Virus record (IMG/VR): IMGVR_UViG_3300038652_000277
Coordinates: 1 to 28,804 of that record
Strand: one strand, 5' to 3'
From: a virus
Length of the DNA: 28,804 nucleotides
The notes under the pieces: model-generated
Databases searched by the model: none
What the model was told of the DNA's origin: nothing
The model's input: only the letters and a program-made list of their open reading frames with translations
Part shown: in pieces, positions 15,612 through 21,751 of the stretch
Position numbering within the stretch: the first letter of the stretch is position 1
Layout of the letters: every line of letters begins with the position of its first letter
Made by a program: the position numbers and the translations under genes

Positions 15612-15803
15612 CTATTCATTTTCACTACCCCATCCCAATAACAATCTTTCACAGATAGCTTCTTTTACTAGTATCTTTAACATCATATCAGCTATTTCTT
15701 GGTCATCTGTTATACCACACTGCTCTTTTGCATCTTTTCTTATTTCATCATCAATCTCTATTATTGCAGATACTTTAACTTTAGCTTTCACTGTATCTCC
15801 CAA
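15612..15803 (-). CDS. Small unknown protein
   Basis: A 63-aa protein that I do not recognise, containing SAIIEIDDEIRKDAKEQCG, a helical C-terminal half and an acidic end. I place the start at TTG 15803 because GGGGAGGG lies 6 nt before it. An upstream in-frame ATG at 15821 lies inside that Shine-Dalgarno. Residues DQEIADMMLKILVKEAI look amphipathic helical. It lies just upstream of the sigma-like gene. Confidence 0.55.
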   Translation of the reverse strand: MGDTVKAKVKVSAIIEIDDEIRKDAKEQCGITDDQEIADMMLKILVKEAICERLLLGWGSENE

Positions 15804-15844
15804 ATTTACCCTCCCCTCCATTCTTAATTATCATTAATTTTGTA

Positions 15845-16126
15845 TTATAAATTATTTAAATAGTTAATAAGTGTCTCGATCGTTTCAGTTTTAGTGCTAT
15901 CATTTCTTCTATCTTTAGATATTTGACCCTCTAAAACAACTCTCCCATTATCTCTAATATACATAATTTCAGACACATCAACATCTACAATATTATTTGC
16001 TAGATCGTAATACTTTTCATCTATTTTATCAAGACCTTTACCACTAGAAAATAACCATGCCGTCACATTATGCCCCTCTATATAAGCCTGCAATTCTTCT
16101 GTACTTATTTTAATAGGAGCTTGCAT
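15845..16126 (-). CDS. Small unknown protein downstream of primase
   Basis: A 93-aa protein, 12 nt past the primase gene, with ATG behind GGAGGAAGG. It has no cysteine and no membrane segment; strands and one C-terminal helix (TETIETLINYLNNL) seem likely. A short strand pair VDVDVSEIMYIRD and GRVVLEGQIS resembles small phage proteins of unknown function. Confidence 0.55.
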   Translation of the reverse strand: MQAPIKISTEELQAYIEGHNVTAWLFSSGKGLDKIDEKYYDLANNIVDVDVSEIMYIRDNGRVVLEGQISKDRRNDSTKTETIETLINYLNNL

Positions 16127-16138
16127 AACCCTTCCTCC

Positions 16139-17068
16139 TTATGTCATATATTTTAACTCATACTCAAAATCATCAATATTTGGTGTATCTCCTGGATCAT
16201 CCCCATTTGTAAAAAATGCCCTTTTGACTAAACTATTTTTAAACTCTGCTGCTATCTTTTTAGAATAAATGTCACCTGCCTTATCATTATCAAAAGCACA
16301 AACTATTACTCTGTAGTTTAATCTTTTTATTTCCTCTATCTGTTCTCCACTTAATGACCCCAATGTTGCAACAACATCTTTTCCACTTCTATATACTATT
16401 ATAGCATCTATCGCTCCTTCTGTCAACCATAATTCGTTATTTTTTTCTAATAAATGTTTACCATATAAAGTATTGGTATTTCCCTGTGTATCATTCCATC
16501 TACTATCTATCCCTTTTTTCTGGTAACCAACAACTTCAAAATCTCTACTAAATACTGGAAAGACTAATGAATTTGTCTTTAGATCATAACTAACCTGAAA
16601 CAATTCTGCCATCTCTCTCGTTATTCCTCTTTCTTCCATGTAATCATGATAGTCTGAAAATTCAGTCGGGTCATAATCAAACTCTTTTATCTCATTTCTA
16701 TTTCTGTTAATATCTATTTCTATTTTCCTCTGGTTATATTCTCCTGTTACAAAATTAGAAACTATCCATTTTATTGCTTGTGGGTATGTGATATTCAGAA
16801 CATCGCTCACCACATCTATGATACTTCCAGAATAATCGCAGCCAAAACAATTAACTGTTCCTGCTAAAACTGTGTCTCCCTTATAATTAGTATGAGTTTC
16901 ATAACAGATTCCACAGCTAGGAGTAGAATCATTATGGTTAGGACTAGGACAGGTTATCATTATACTATGATTAGTTTCTTTTGATTTTATTGTATGATCT
17001 TCCTGCTGTAATGCCTTAACTATATCTTCTATTTCTGCGAATATAGGCACTCCTGCTACTTCTATCAA
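16139..17068 (-). CDS. dnaG: DnaG-like primase
   Basis: A 309-aa protein with a DnaG-type zinc-binding part, C40-PSPNH45, C52, C55 and CFGC (C74, C77), then helix DVVSDVLNITYPQAI. A TOPRIM domain follows: LWLTEGAIDAI (E217), the strand VIVCAFDND (D260, D262) and a DPGD loop (291-294). It makes RNA primers for the lagging strand. The C-terminal helicase-binding domain of cellular DnaG is absent, so it is about half the usual length. It starts at TTG 17068, overlapping the DnaB stop by 4 nt (TTGA), which supports a helicase-primase unit. Confidence 0.88.
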   Translation of the reverse strand: MIEVAGVPIFAEIEDIVKALQQEDHTIKSKETNHSIMITCPSPNHNDSTPSCGICYETHTNYKGDTVLAGTVNCFGCDYSGSIIDVVSDVLNITYPQAIKWIVSNFVTGEYNQRKIEIDINRNRNEIKEFDYDPTEFSDYHDYMEERGITREMAELFQVSYDLKTNSLVFPVFSRDFEVVGYQKKGIDSRWNDTQGNTNTLYGKHLLEKNNELWLTEGAIDAIIVYRSGKDVVATLGSLSGEQIEEIKRLNYRVIVCAFDNDKAGDIYSKKIAAEFKNSLVKRAFFTNGDDPGDTPNIDDFEYELKYMT

Positions 17069-18351
17069 AATAAATCAACTCCTTCTCTATCTATCCTCTG
17101 TGTTTTCTTTTCCCCGTCTGAATTATCCACCTGTAAATAAGGATTAATTATTCCTTTATCCATATCCCAAATAAATAACAGGTCTATGTCAGCTTTACCA
17201 AAGTTGTTTTTCTTAACACACAACTTCATCATTTTATCAATTTTATTGAATGTTATAACCCTTCTACAGTTATGAGCAATAGCATCTGCACCATATATCT
17301 CACTAATCTTAGGTACTTCTATTTCATCTATCGCTTCTACTGTTTCTTCCTGGTCTGCATCTCTATTTGCTTGATGTGGGGTTAAAATAGGCACTGCATA
17401 TTTCTCTGCTAACTGATATAATTCAGAGGTTATATTCTCATACCTAACTGTTCTCTGTGCGCCACCTAATTCATCATGGATTAAACTTATCTGATCAATG
17501 CCTACAATATCAGGATTATATTTTTCTATTAATCCCTCTATTTTGCTTACTGTTAATCTGCCCTGTATATCTCTAGGTTTAATTATAATAAAAGGAACTT
17601 CCCCGTTTTTTAGATCATCAATATATTCCTCATAATCTTTTTCTATTATTTTATTTCCTCGCATTAAATCTGTATTACTAAAATGTTTATTTAAAGTATC
17701 AAACCTATAACTCATTACATCTAAAGGCATCTCTCCTTCATACAGCAACACGCTCTTTCCCTGTTTCCATGCCTGCACTAAGAAGAACATTAATAACCAG
17801 GTCTTACCCTTAGAAGTTCTTGCTATGATACTTGTGAAATCACCTTCACTGTTCCAACCACCTAATATATCATCTAATTCTTCTATGCCTGTGCTTATGC
17901 CTTGCATATCTTCCTGTTCTGCTCTTTTTCTGAATTTATCCAATCTCTCTGGTGCTGATTTAACTAAATCTACACCTTCTTTATAATTATTATGTATCTT
18001 GTTAAATTCATCCATTTTTGTTTTTAAGTATTCAAACGCTTCATTACTATCTTCCTCAGTTTTCTTTGCTAACTGTCTGATAAAAGGAGACATTTGACTG
18101 AATAAATATTGTTCTTTTAGCTGCTCAATTAAATATCTATTGCTTTCCTCTATCTCTAGCATATCAAAGTCTTGGAATTTGTCCAATATAGTTGTTTTAT
18201 CTGGGATATTACCATATTTTTTATAGTGTTCCTTAATAAAATTATATTCTTCTTTATATACCATAAAATAATCATCTGTTATATCGTTCTGTCTTAAAAT
18301 TGATAAACTTCTCTCATCTAATATTTTATTCAAGACTTGAAGTTCTACCAC
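17065..18351 (-). CDS. dnaB: DnaB-like replicative helicase
   Basis: A 428-aa protein with an N-terminal helical domain (to about residue 130) and a RecA-like ATPase. The motifs are STGIEELDDILGGW (153-166), Walker A ARTSKGKTW (178-185), LYEGEMP (203-209), Walker B PDIVGIDQISLI (280-291) and the TPHQANRDADQEE segment. It is the hexameric fork helicase, working with the loader and primase encoded on either side. GTG start at 18351 overlaps the loader's stop by one base (TAGTG). The protein ends EGVDLF, an acidic-hydrophobic tip similar to those of SSB and the initiator. Confidence 0.88.
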   Translation of the reverse strand: MVELQVLNKILDERSLSILRQNDITDDYFMVYKEEYNFIKEHYKKYGNIPDKTTILDKFQDFDMLEIEESNRYLIEQLKEQYLFSQMSPFIRQLAKKTEEDSNEAFEYLKTKMDEFNKIHNNYKEGVDLVKSAPERLDKFRKRAEQEDMQGISTGIEELDDILGGWNSEGDFTSIIARTSKGKTWLLMFFLVQAWKQGKSVLLYEGEMPLDVMSYRFDTLNKHFSNTDLMRGNKIIEKDYEEYIDDLKNGEVPFIIIKPRDIQGRLTVSKIEGLIEKYNPDIVGIDQISLIHDELGGAQRTVRYENITSELYQLAEKYAVPILTPHQANRDADQEETVEAIDEIEVPKISEIYGADAIAHNCRRVITFNKIDKMMKLCVKKNNFGKADIDLLFIWDMDKGIINPYLQVDNSDGEKKTQRIDREGVDLF

Positions 18352-19019
18352 TACCTACCACCTCTCCTATGGTCATCACCTTTTAGGATCAAACCCTGAC
18401 ACTGCCCTAACATTCTACTAAATATTCTTTCCCCTAACACTCTTTCTAAATCTTCTTTTGATTTATTGCTAGTATATATTTGAGAAAGATTATTACTAAT
18501 CCGATAGTTAATATAATTATAGAGGACTTCTTTAGCCCAATTTGAAGGGTTTTCTGCACCTATATCATCCCAAACTACTAAATCTGCTTGTTTAATATGC
18601 TTTTTGAATTTCTCCATCTCTTTTTCTTCTCTATTAAAATCATCTTTCAAACTCTGCATTAATTCTGGGACTGATATGAATTTAACCCTAACACTCATAT
18701 CATTATCTAAGGCAACTGCCTTAATATAAGCGTTAAGCATTATACATGCCCATGTAGTCTTGCCATTACCCCTAACTGGTGATAGCAGTATTAACCCTTT
18801 TCCTTTTTCTACATTTTCAACTATATTATCTCTAAAAGATTCTAAAAAACTTTGCTTATCACTATCCACCTCTGTTAGTTGTAAATTGTGGACTTTCTGA
18901 TACTTCTTTGGGATATTGCTAACTCGATATAAAAATTTAAGTTGATTATATCCTATGCAATATTCATTACAATATTCTGTATTATGTTGCTTACAATAAT
19001 CCTCTGCCCAACATTCCAA
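18351..19019 (-). CDS. DnaC/DnaI-like helicase loader ATPase
   Basis: A 222-aa protein of the DnaC/IstB AAA+ group. A Cys-rich N-terminus (C3, C9, C17, C21) may hold zinc, as in DnaI. Walker A is RGNGKTT (83-89), Walker B is LVVWDDIGAE (147-156) and sensor I is YTSN (182-185). The C-terminal part has LGERIFSRMLG and a final basic tail. It would load the DnaB-like helicase whose gene overlaps its stop. The start is TTG 19019 with AGGAGG 7 nt ahead. Confidence 0.85.
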   Translation of the reverse strand: MECWAEDYCKQHNTEYCNEYCIGYNQLKFLYRVSNIPKKYQKVHNLQLTEVDSDKQSFLESFRDNIVENVEKGKGLILLSPVRGNGKTTWACIMLNAYIKAVALDNDMSVRVKFISVPELMQSLKDDFNREEKEMEKFKKHIKQADLVVWDDIGAENPSNWAKEVLYNYINYRISNNLSQIYTSNKSKEDLERVLGERIFSRMLGQCQGLILKGDDHRRGGR

Positions 19020-19041
19020 ACTTACCCCTCCTTTTTCTAAT

Positions 19042-19116
19042 CTATGTAAATAACCCCTTTTGATTACCTCTAAATTCCTCTGTAAGCTCCATTAGGGTAC
19101 CATAAGCAGGTTTCAT
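19042..19116 (-). CDS. Possible 24-aa leader peptide
   Basis: A short frame from ATG 19116 encoding MKPAYGTLMELTEEFRGNQK and four more residues, ending 22 nt before the loader start. AGGA lies 5 nt before the ATG, a weak site, and an in-frame stop precedes it. The peptide is of ordinary composition. It may be a genuine tiny gene or leader for the loader; nothing else supports it. Confidence 0.3.
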   Translation of the reverse strand: MKPAYGTLMELTEEFRGNQKGLFT

Positions 19117-19363
19117 TTAGTTCCTAGTAGTTTTATACCTTTTTGTGTTTTGCTCCTCTACTTGTGTCTGTGAGAGCGTTTTACAATCTATCAATTAAAG
19201 TAATTATGCTGATTGTTTACTAAACTTTGCAAATAACACTTTTAATTGCCCCCTAATTTCAATCTGTGGGGCTTCAACACCACCTAGATTTAGTTTTATT
19301 TGGTTCAAGGCATAAAACTATACCCTTAAGAATAAAACCTCTTACTGACTGATTAAAAGCCTT
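19117..19363 (-). other. Non-coding stretch between initiator and helicase loader
   Basis: No open frame of useful length on either strand. A perfect 9-bp inverted repeat TAGTTTTAT/ATAAAACTA with a 12-nt loop lies at 19291-19320. A CCCC/GGGG pair spans 19244-19272, and a weak promoter-like TTGCAA (19227-19232) with CATAAT at 18 bp (19203-19208) is seen. The stretch is less AT-extreme than the region at 20200-20330. It could be a structured 5' leader or small RNA for the loader-helicase-primase genes. Confidence 0.45.
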
Positions 19364-20173
19364 CTAAAAGAAATCTGGCATCTCTGCTGCTTGTTCACTA
19401 CTGCTCTTAGTATATAATTCTTTTTCTATCTTGTCAAGGATTTTATCTCTAAAAGTTATATGTTTATGGATAAATCCCCAATTTAATCCTGATCCGTTCA
19501 TATATTCCTGCTCATATGTATTAATGAACTTCCTTGCTATAACTAGGAAGTCTTTCTTTTTTAAGCAATCTCTGCTGTTCATCATCTTGTTAATCACTGT
19601 CCCTGCCCAATTTATTTTCTTTAGTTCATATAATCTCAAATCTCTGTGGTGTTGCCCAATCTGCATAAACACTCCTGCTAAATCTCTATTAGTCACCTTA
19701 TCCCAATCAATTAACTCAAACTTAGCTTGCAAAAACTTCTGCATGCTATAATCTAAAATTGTTTGAGGGTTGTTCCCATTGATCTTAAAGGAATACATCA
19801 TTACTGGGTGTTTTGATAATTCATCTGTTTTATCTGGTTGACCTAAGAAAGGCAGCAGAGTTTGTTTTTTCATACTGTTAACCTCCTTTAAATATCTAAC
19901 ATCTTCATTTTTCATATTAAGAGTGATTATTATTCTTTTATCTTTGGTCTGCCCTTTTTTAGAATAATTAATCATATTTCTCTCTTTAAGATAGTCTAAT
20001 GACTTTTTCTGTTTATAAATACTCATGTTTAATCTCTCTTTTATTTTTTGATAATTTGTAGTAATGCTTTTTTGATTAAGACTAATTAAATAATTTAATA
20101 AATATAAGTTGTTAAAATCTCCTTCAAATTTATCTAATAGTTTTTGGAAATCTGTTGTGTTTACATTAATCAA
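19364..20173 (-). CDS. Winged-helix replication initiator-like protein
   Basis: A 269-aa protein. The N-terminal part has a winged helix pattern: NYLISLNQKSITTNYQKIK, then ERLNMSIYKQKKSLDYLKER, then NMINYSKKGQTKDKRIIITL. A central segment LIDWDKVTNRDLAGVFMQIG follows, then basic helices and the tip AAEMPDFF. The location between a repeat-rich non-coding region and the loader gene is that of phage replication initiators or replisome organisers. The start is TTG 20173 with AAGGAGG 6 nt ahead; the upstream in-frame TTG at 20194 lies beyond that Shine-Dalgarno. No homologue is recognised by name. Confidence 0.6.
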   Translation of the reverse strand: MINVNTTDFQKLLDKFEGDFNNLYLLNYLISLNQKSITTNYQKIKERLNMSIYKQKKSLDYLKERNMINYSKKGQTKDKRIIITLNMKNEDVRYLKEVNSMKKQTLLPFLGQPDKTDELSKHPVMMYSFKINGNNPQTILDYSMQKFLQAKFELIDWDKVTNRDLAGVFMQIGQHHRDLRLYELKKINWAGTVINKMMNSRDCLKKKDFLVIARKFINTYEQEYMNGSGLNWGFIHKHITFRDKILDKIEKELYTKSSSEQAAEMPDFF

Positions 20174-20303
20174 TTCTGCCCTCCTTCTCAGCAAAATTTA
20201 TTTTTCTTTTTTATGTTCTTTTTTTTCTTTTTTAACTATATTTAGTTTTAACCTTTATTTAGTTTTATCTTTATTACTTATATTACTTAATAACAAGAAT
20301 AAT

Positions 20304-20333
20304 ATTATATATACTACAATAAAGGTTGACCAA
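20304..20333 (-). promoter_or_regulatory. Promoter-like site for initiator gene
   Basis: Minus-strand TTGGTC (20328-20333) and TATAAT (20304-20309) with an 18-bp spacer. The -10 is perfect and the -35 has mismatches at two or three positions. It lies 52 bp downstream (transcription sense) of the nearest dyad, which could act as operator. Confidence 0.5.
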
Positions 20334-20384
20334 TTCTCCATTAACCCATAGAATGATAGGCTTAACTCCACTTTTAAGGGGGGT

Positions 20385-20429
20385 TGATTCGTAAAATGAT
20401 TTAACGAATGACCTCTTATCCCTGTCATA
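20385..20429. repeat. Origin repeat unit 1 (45 bp: dyad plus conserved tail)
   Basis: The unit begins TGATTCGTAAAATG and contains an imperfect 23-bp palindrome (20387-20409), ATTCGT...ACGAAT, with a single mismatched position. A 20-bp tail with TTATCCCTGT follows. The full 45 bp are identical to unit 2. A dyad of this length suggests binding by a dimeric protein. Confidence 0.85.
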
Positions 20430-20497
20430 TCAACGATTATAAATTAAAAAATTCTTTAAATCTGTTAAAAAAGGCGATTAATCTTTATCTTTTGAAA

Positions 20498-20542
20498 TGA
20501 TTCGTAAAATGATTTAACGAATGACCTCTTATCCCTGTCATA
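20498..20542. repeat. Origin repeat unit 2 (45 bp identical to unit 1)
   Basis: Identical to unit 1 over 45 bp, starting 113 bp later; dyad at 20500-20522. Here the tail extends into a hairpin, CCTCTTAT (20525-20532) against ATGAGAGG (20552-20559), with an inner CTGT/ACAG stem around a CATA loop. Confidence 0.85.
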
Positions 20543-20591
20543 ACAGTGCTTATGAGAGGGGATGCGCCTTAAATTGATATAAAAACATAAA

Positions 20592-20616
20592 TGATTCGTA
20601 AAATGATTTAACGAAT
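20592..20616. repeat. Origin repeat unit 3 (25-bp core dyad)
   Basis: The 25-bp core of units 1 and 2 is repeated exactly (dyad at 20594-20616), 94 bp after unit 2. The tail is diverged but keeps TTATCGCCTGT, against TTATCCCTGT in the others, followed by a CTGT/ACAG mini-hairpin at 20630-20640. Confidence 0.85.
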
Positions 20617-20644
20617 CCCCCGTTATCGCCTGTATGACAGTAAT

Positions 20645-20717
20645 GATAGAGGGTTATATCTTTAATTAATGGTTAAATTAAGTTTTAAATCACCTTAATT
20701 AACCAAAACCCTCTATC
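20645..20717. repeat. Nested inverted repeat flanking the origin region
   Basis: Outer arms GATAGAGGGTT (20645-20655) and AACCCTCTATC (20707-20717) are perfect over 11 bp. Inner arms GGTTAAATTAAG (20671-20682) and CTTAATTAACC (20694-20704) pair with one bulged A. No U-tract follows on either strand, so it is not a standard terminator. Its 5' arm overlaps the sequence that could pair with unit 3's tail. Confidence 0.7.
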
Positions 20718-20748
20718 CTTACTGGTATGTAGGTCTTAACCACACTTT

Positions 20749-20958
20749 TTACTCATCTTCAATTCCTTCATAAGATGATGTTATTTTAGAGTATTTTTCG
20801 GACAAAATGTTGTCTATTTTATCCCATGTTTTTTCTACTACTTCATCTTCATTTTCTCCTTCTTCTAATTCAACTTTGATCTTTGCATTTAATTTATGCC
20901 ACTGTTTATTAATCTCAAAACTAACCCCTCTACCTAGTTCTATTTCTTTAATTTCCAT
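20749..20958 (-). CDS. Small acidic phage protein, unknown
   Basis: A 69-aa acidic protein with VSFEINKQWHKLNAKIKVEL, then EEGENEDEVVEKTWDKIDNI. The pattern of a beta strand pair, an EEGE turn and a helix occurs in small phage proteins found next to recombination genes, but I cannot name a function. ATG start follows AGGAGGAAG and directly abuts the previous stop. It is the last gene before the non-coding repeat region. Confidence 0.6.
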   Translation of the reverse strand: MEIKEIELGRGVSFEINKQWHKLNAKIKVELEEGENEDEVVEKTWDKIDNILSEKYSKITSSYEGIEDE

Positions 20959-21324
20959 TTATTCTTCCTCCTTAGATTTATATTCAAAATAATTATCAGC
21001 ACTATAATTAGGGAAAGTGACTACTCCATTATTATAATCAAGTCTAGCTTTAATGGCAGGAGTGGTGCCTGTCTCTATTTTTAAACCCCATAATTCTGCC
21101 ATCTCCTCTACAAAATTAACCATTTTCAAATCTTCATTTCTTTTTTCTTCTGAGCAATCATCTCTATGTTCTGCATGGACATGTATCTCAATATCAGCAT
21201 CTAAATCAAACTGTTCTTTAATCTGTTGTTTTAGCAACAAGAATGTATCTGCTGGGTGTGTTGGTCTTTCATATTTAACTTCTTCTTTAACAAAAAATGC
21301 TTTGATCTTATCAAGTATCTTCAA
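20959..21324 (-). CDS. Unknown 121-aa acidic protein
   Basis: Starts at TTG 21324 behind TTAGGAGGAG. Its middle part, QQIKEQFDLDADIEIHVHAE then HRDDCSEEKR, is rich in His and acidic residues. A stretch LKIETGTTPAIKARLDYNNG then VVTFPNYSADNYFEYK may form a beta domain. One cysteine; no membrane segment. Not recognised. It is the middle gene of a three-gene set driven by the promoter at 21720-21748. Confidence 0.55.
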   Translation of the reverse strand: MKILDKIKAFFVKEEVKYERPTHPADTFLLLKQQIKEQFDLDADIEIHVHAEHRDDCSEEKRNEDLKMVNFVEEMAELWGLKIETGTTPAIKARLDYNNGVVTFPNYSADNYFEYKSKEEE

Positions 21325-21335
21325 TTTTTCTCCTC

Positions 21336-21698
21336 CTAATTTAACTCTTTCGCCTGGACATAACTATACTCTGATACGCTAATACATTCTGCAATCTCAC
21401 TTAATGCTGCTGTTGGAACTTTGCCCTCATCAATTAAAACTTCTAACCTGTCTAAATCAGGCACAGTTTTGGTTGCATCAATGTTATGTTCTTGTAAGGT
21501 TTCCATTAATTTATCTTCGTCAACTTTTTTCTTTCCCTGTCGGGTAATCAATTTAACCTCAACATTATCTTCCACCTGTTTATCAATACCTTTTTCTTCC
21601 ATTTCAGATTGTAAAACCTTCCCAATCTCTTTTCTCTTTTTGTCATAATCCTTCTTTTTTTGATTATATTCATTATATTTTTTAATCAAATCTTTCAT
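21336..21698 (-). CDS. Coiled-coil protein, unknown
   Basis: A 120-aa protein. The first 35 residues are a highly charged helix (KKYNEYNQKKKDYDKKRKEI), then a short strand pair VEVKLITRQGKKKVDEDKL and further helices. Similar small charged proteins accompany phage helicase and nuclease genes, but no function can be named. ATG start behind GAGGAGGTGA, and a consensus promoter lies 22 bp ahead. Confidence 0.55.
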   Translation of the reverse strand: MKDLIKKYNEYNQKKKDYDKKRKEIGKVLQSEMEEKGIDKQVEDNVEVKLITRQGKKKVDEDKLMETLQEHNIDATKTVPDLDRLEVLIDEGKVPTAALSEIAECISVSEYSYVQAKELN

Positions 21699-21719
21699 AT
21701 TCTCACCTCCTCACTTAAC

Positions 21720-21748
21720 AATATAACAAATTAAACAACAGTTGTCAA
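21720..21748 (-). promoter_or_regulatory. Promoter between SNF2 helicase and coiled-coil gene
   Basis: Minus-strand TTGACA (21743-21748) and TATATT (21720-21725), 17-bp spacer, in the 53-nt gap after the helicase stop. The -35 is perfect. It would drive the three small genes ahead of the candidate origin and may transcribe through it. Confidence 0.75.
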
Positions 21749-21751
21749 GAG

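Larger units (their letters stand above)
20174..20748. other. Candidate replication origin region
   Basis: A 575-bp gap with no gene. From right to left it holds a long hairpin (20645-20717), three spaced dyad repeats (20385-20616), a promoter-like site (20304-20333) and a very AT-rich stretch of A and T runs (20195-20320) that could unwind. An initiator-like gene follows directly, with helicase loader, helicase and primase after it. Iteron, AT-rich element and initiator is the usual make-up of a theta origin. An alternative is a multi-site operator controlling the initiator gene. Confidence 0.55.

Noticed and set aside
15540-15630. 19-codon frame between the sigma-like gene and the 63-aa gene
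   Set aside because: It overlaps the preceding stop, has a poor ribosome site and no distinguishing composition.
19295-19320. tRNA T-arm-like GGTTCAAGG on the plus strand
   Set aside because: The flanking bases do not pair as a T stem and no cloverleaf can be built. The sequence is the loop of a 9-bp inverted repeat.
19020-19363. Group I intron between initiator and helicase loader
   Set aside because: No recognisable core elements were found, and both flanking genes are complete with their own starts and stops.
20375-20440. 54-codon frame on the minus strand starting ATGACAGGGATAAGAGG inside origin unit 1
   Set aside because: No Shine-Dalgarno precedes it, its start is part of the repeat, and the same start in unit 2 gives only 18 codons. 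It is better explained by the repeat structure.
20385-20616. CRISPR-like direct repeats
   Set aside because: Only three copies, uneven spacing, one of them shorter, each a palindrome with one mismatch, and no cas genes. The Cas4-like gene at 7822-8634 is a phage end-resection nuclease.
20645-20717. Rho-independent terminator after the gene at 20749-20958
   Set aside because: The stem is long but nested with bulges, and no U-tract follows on either strand.
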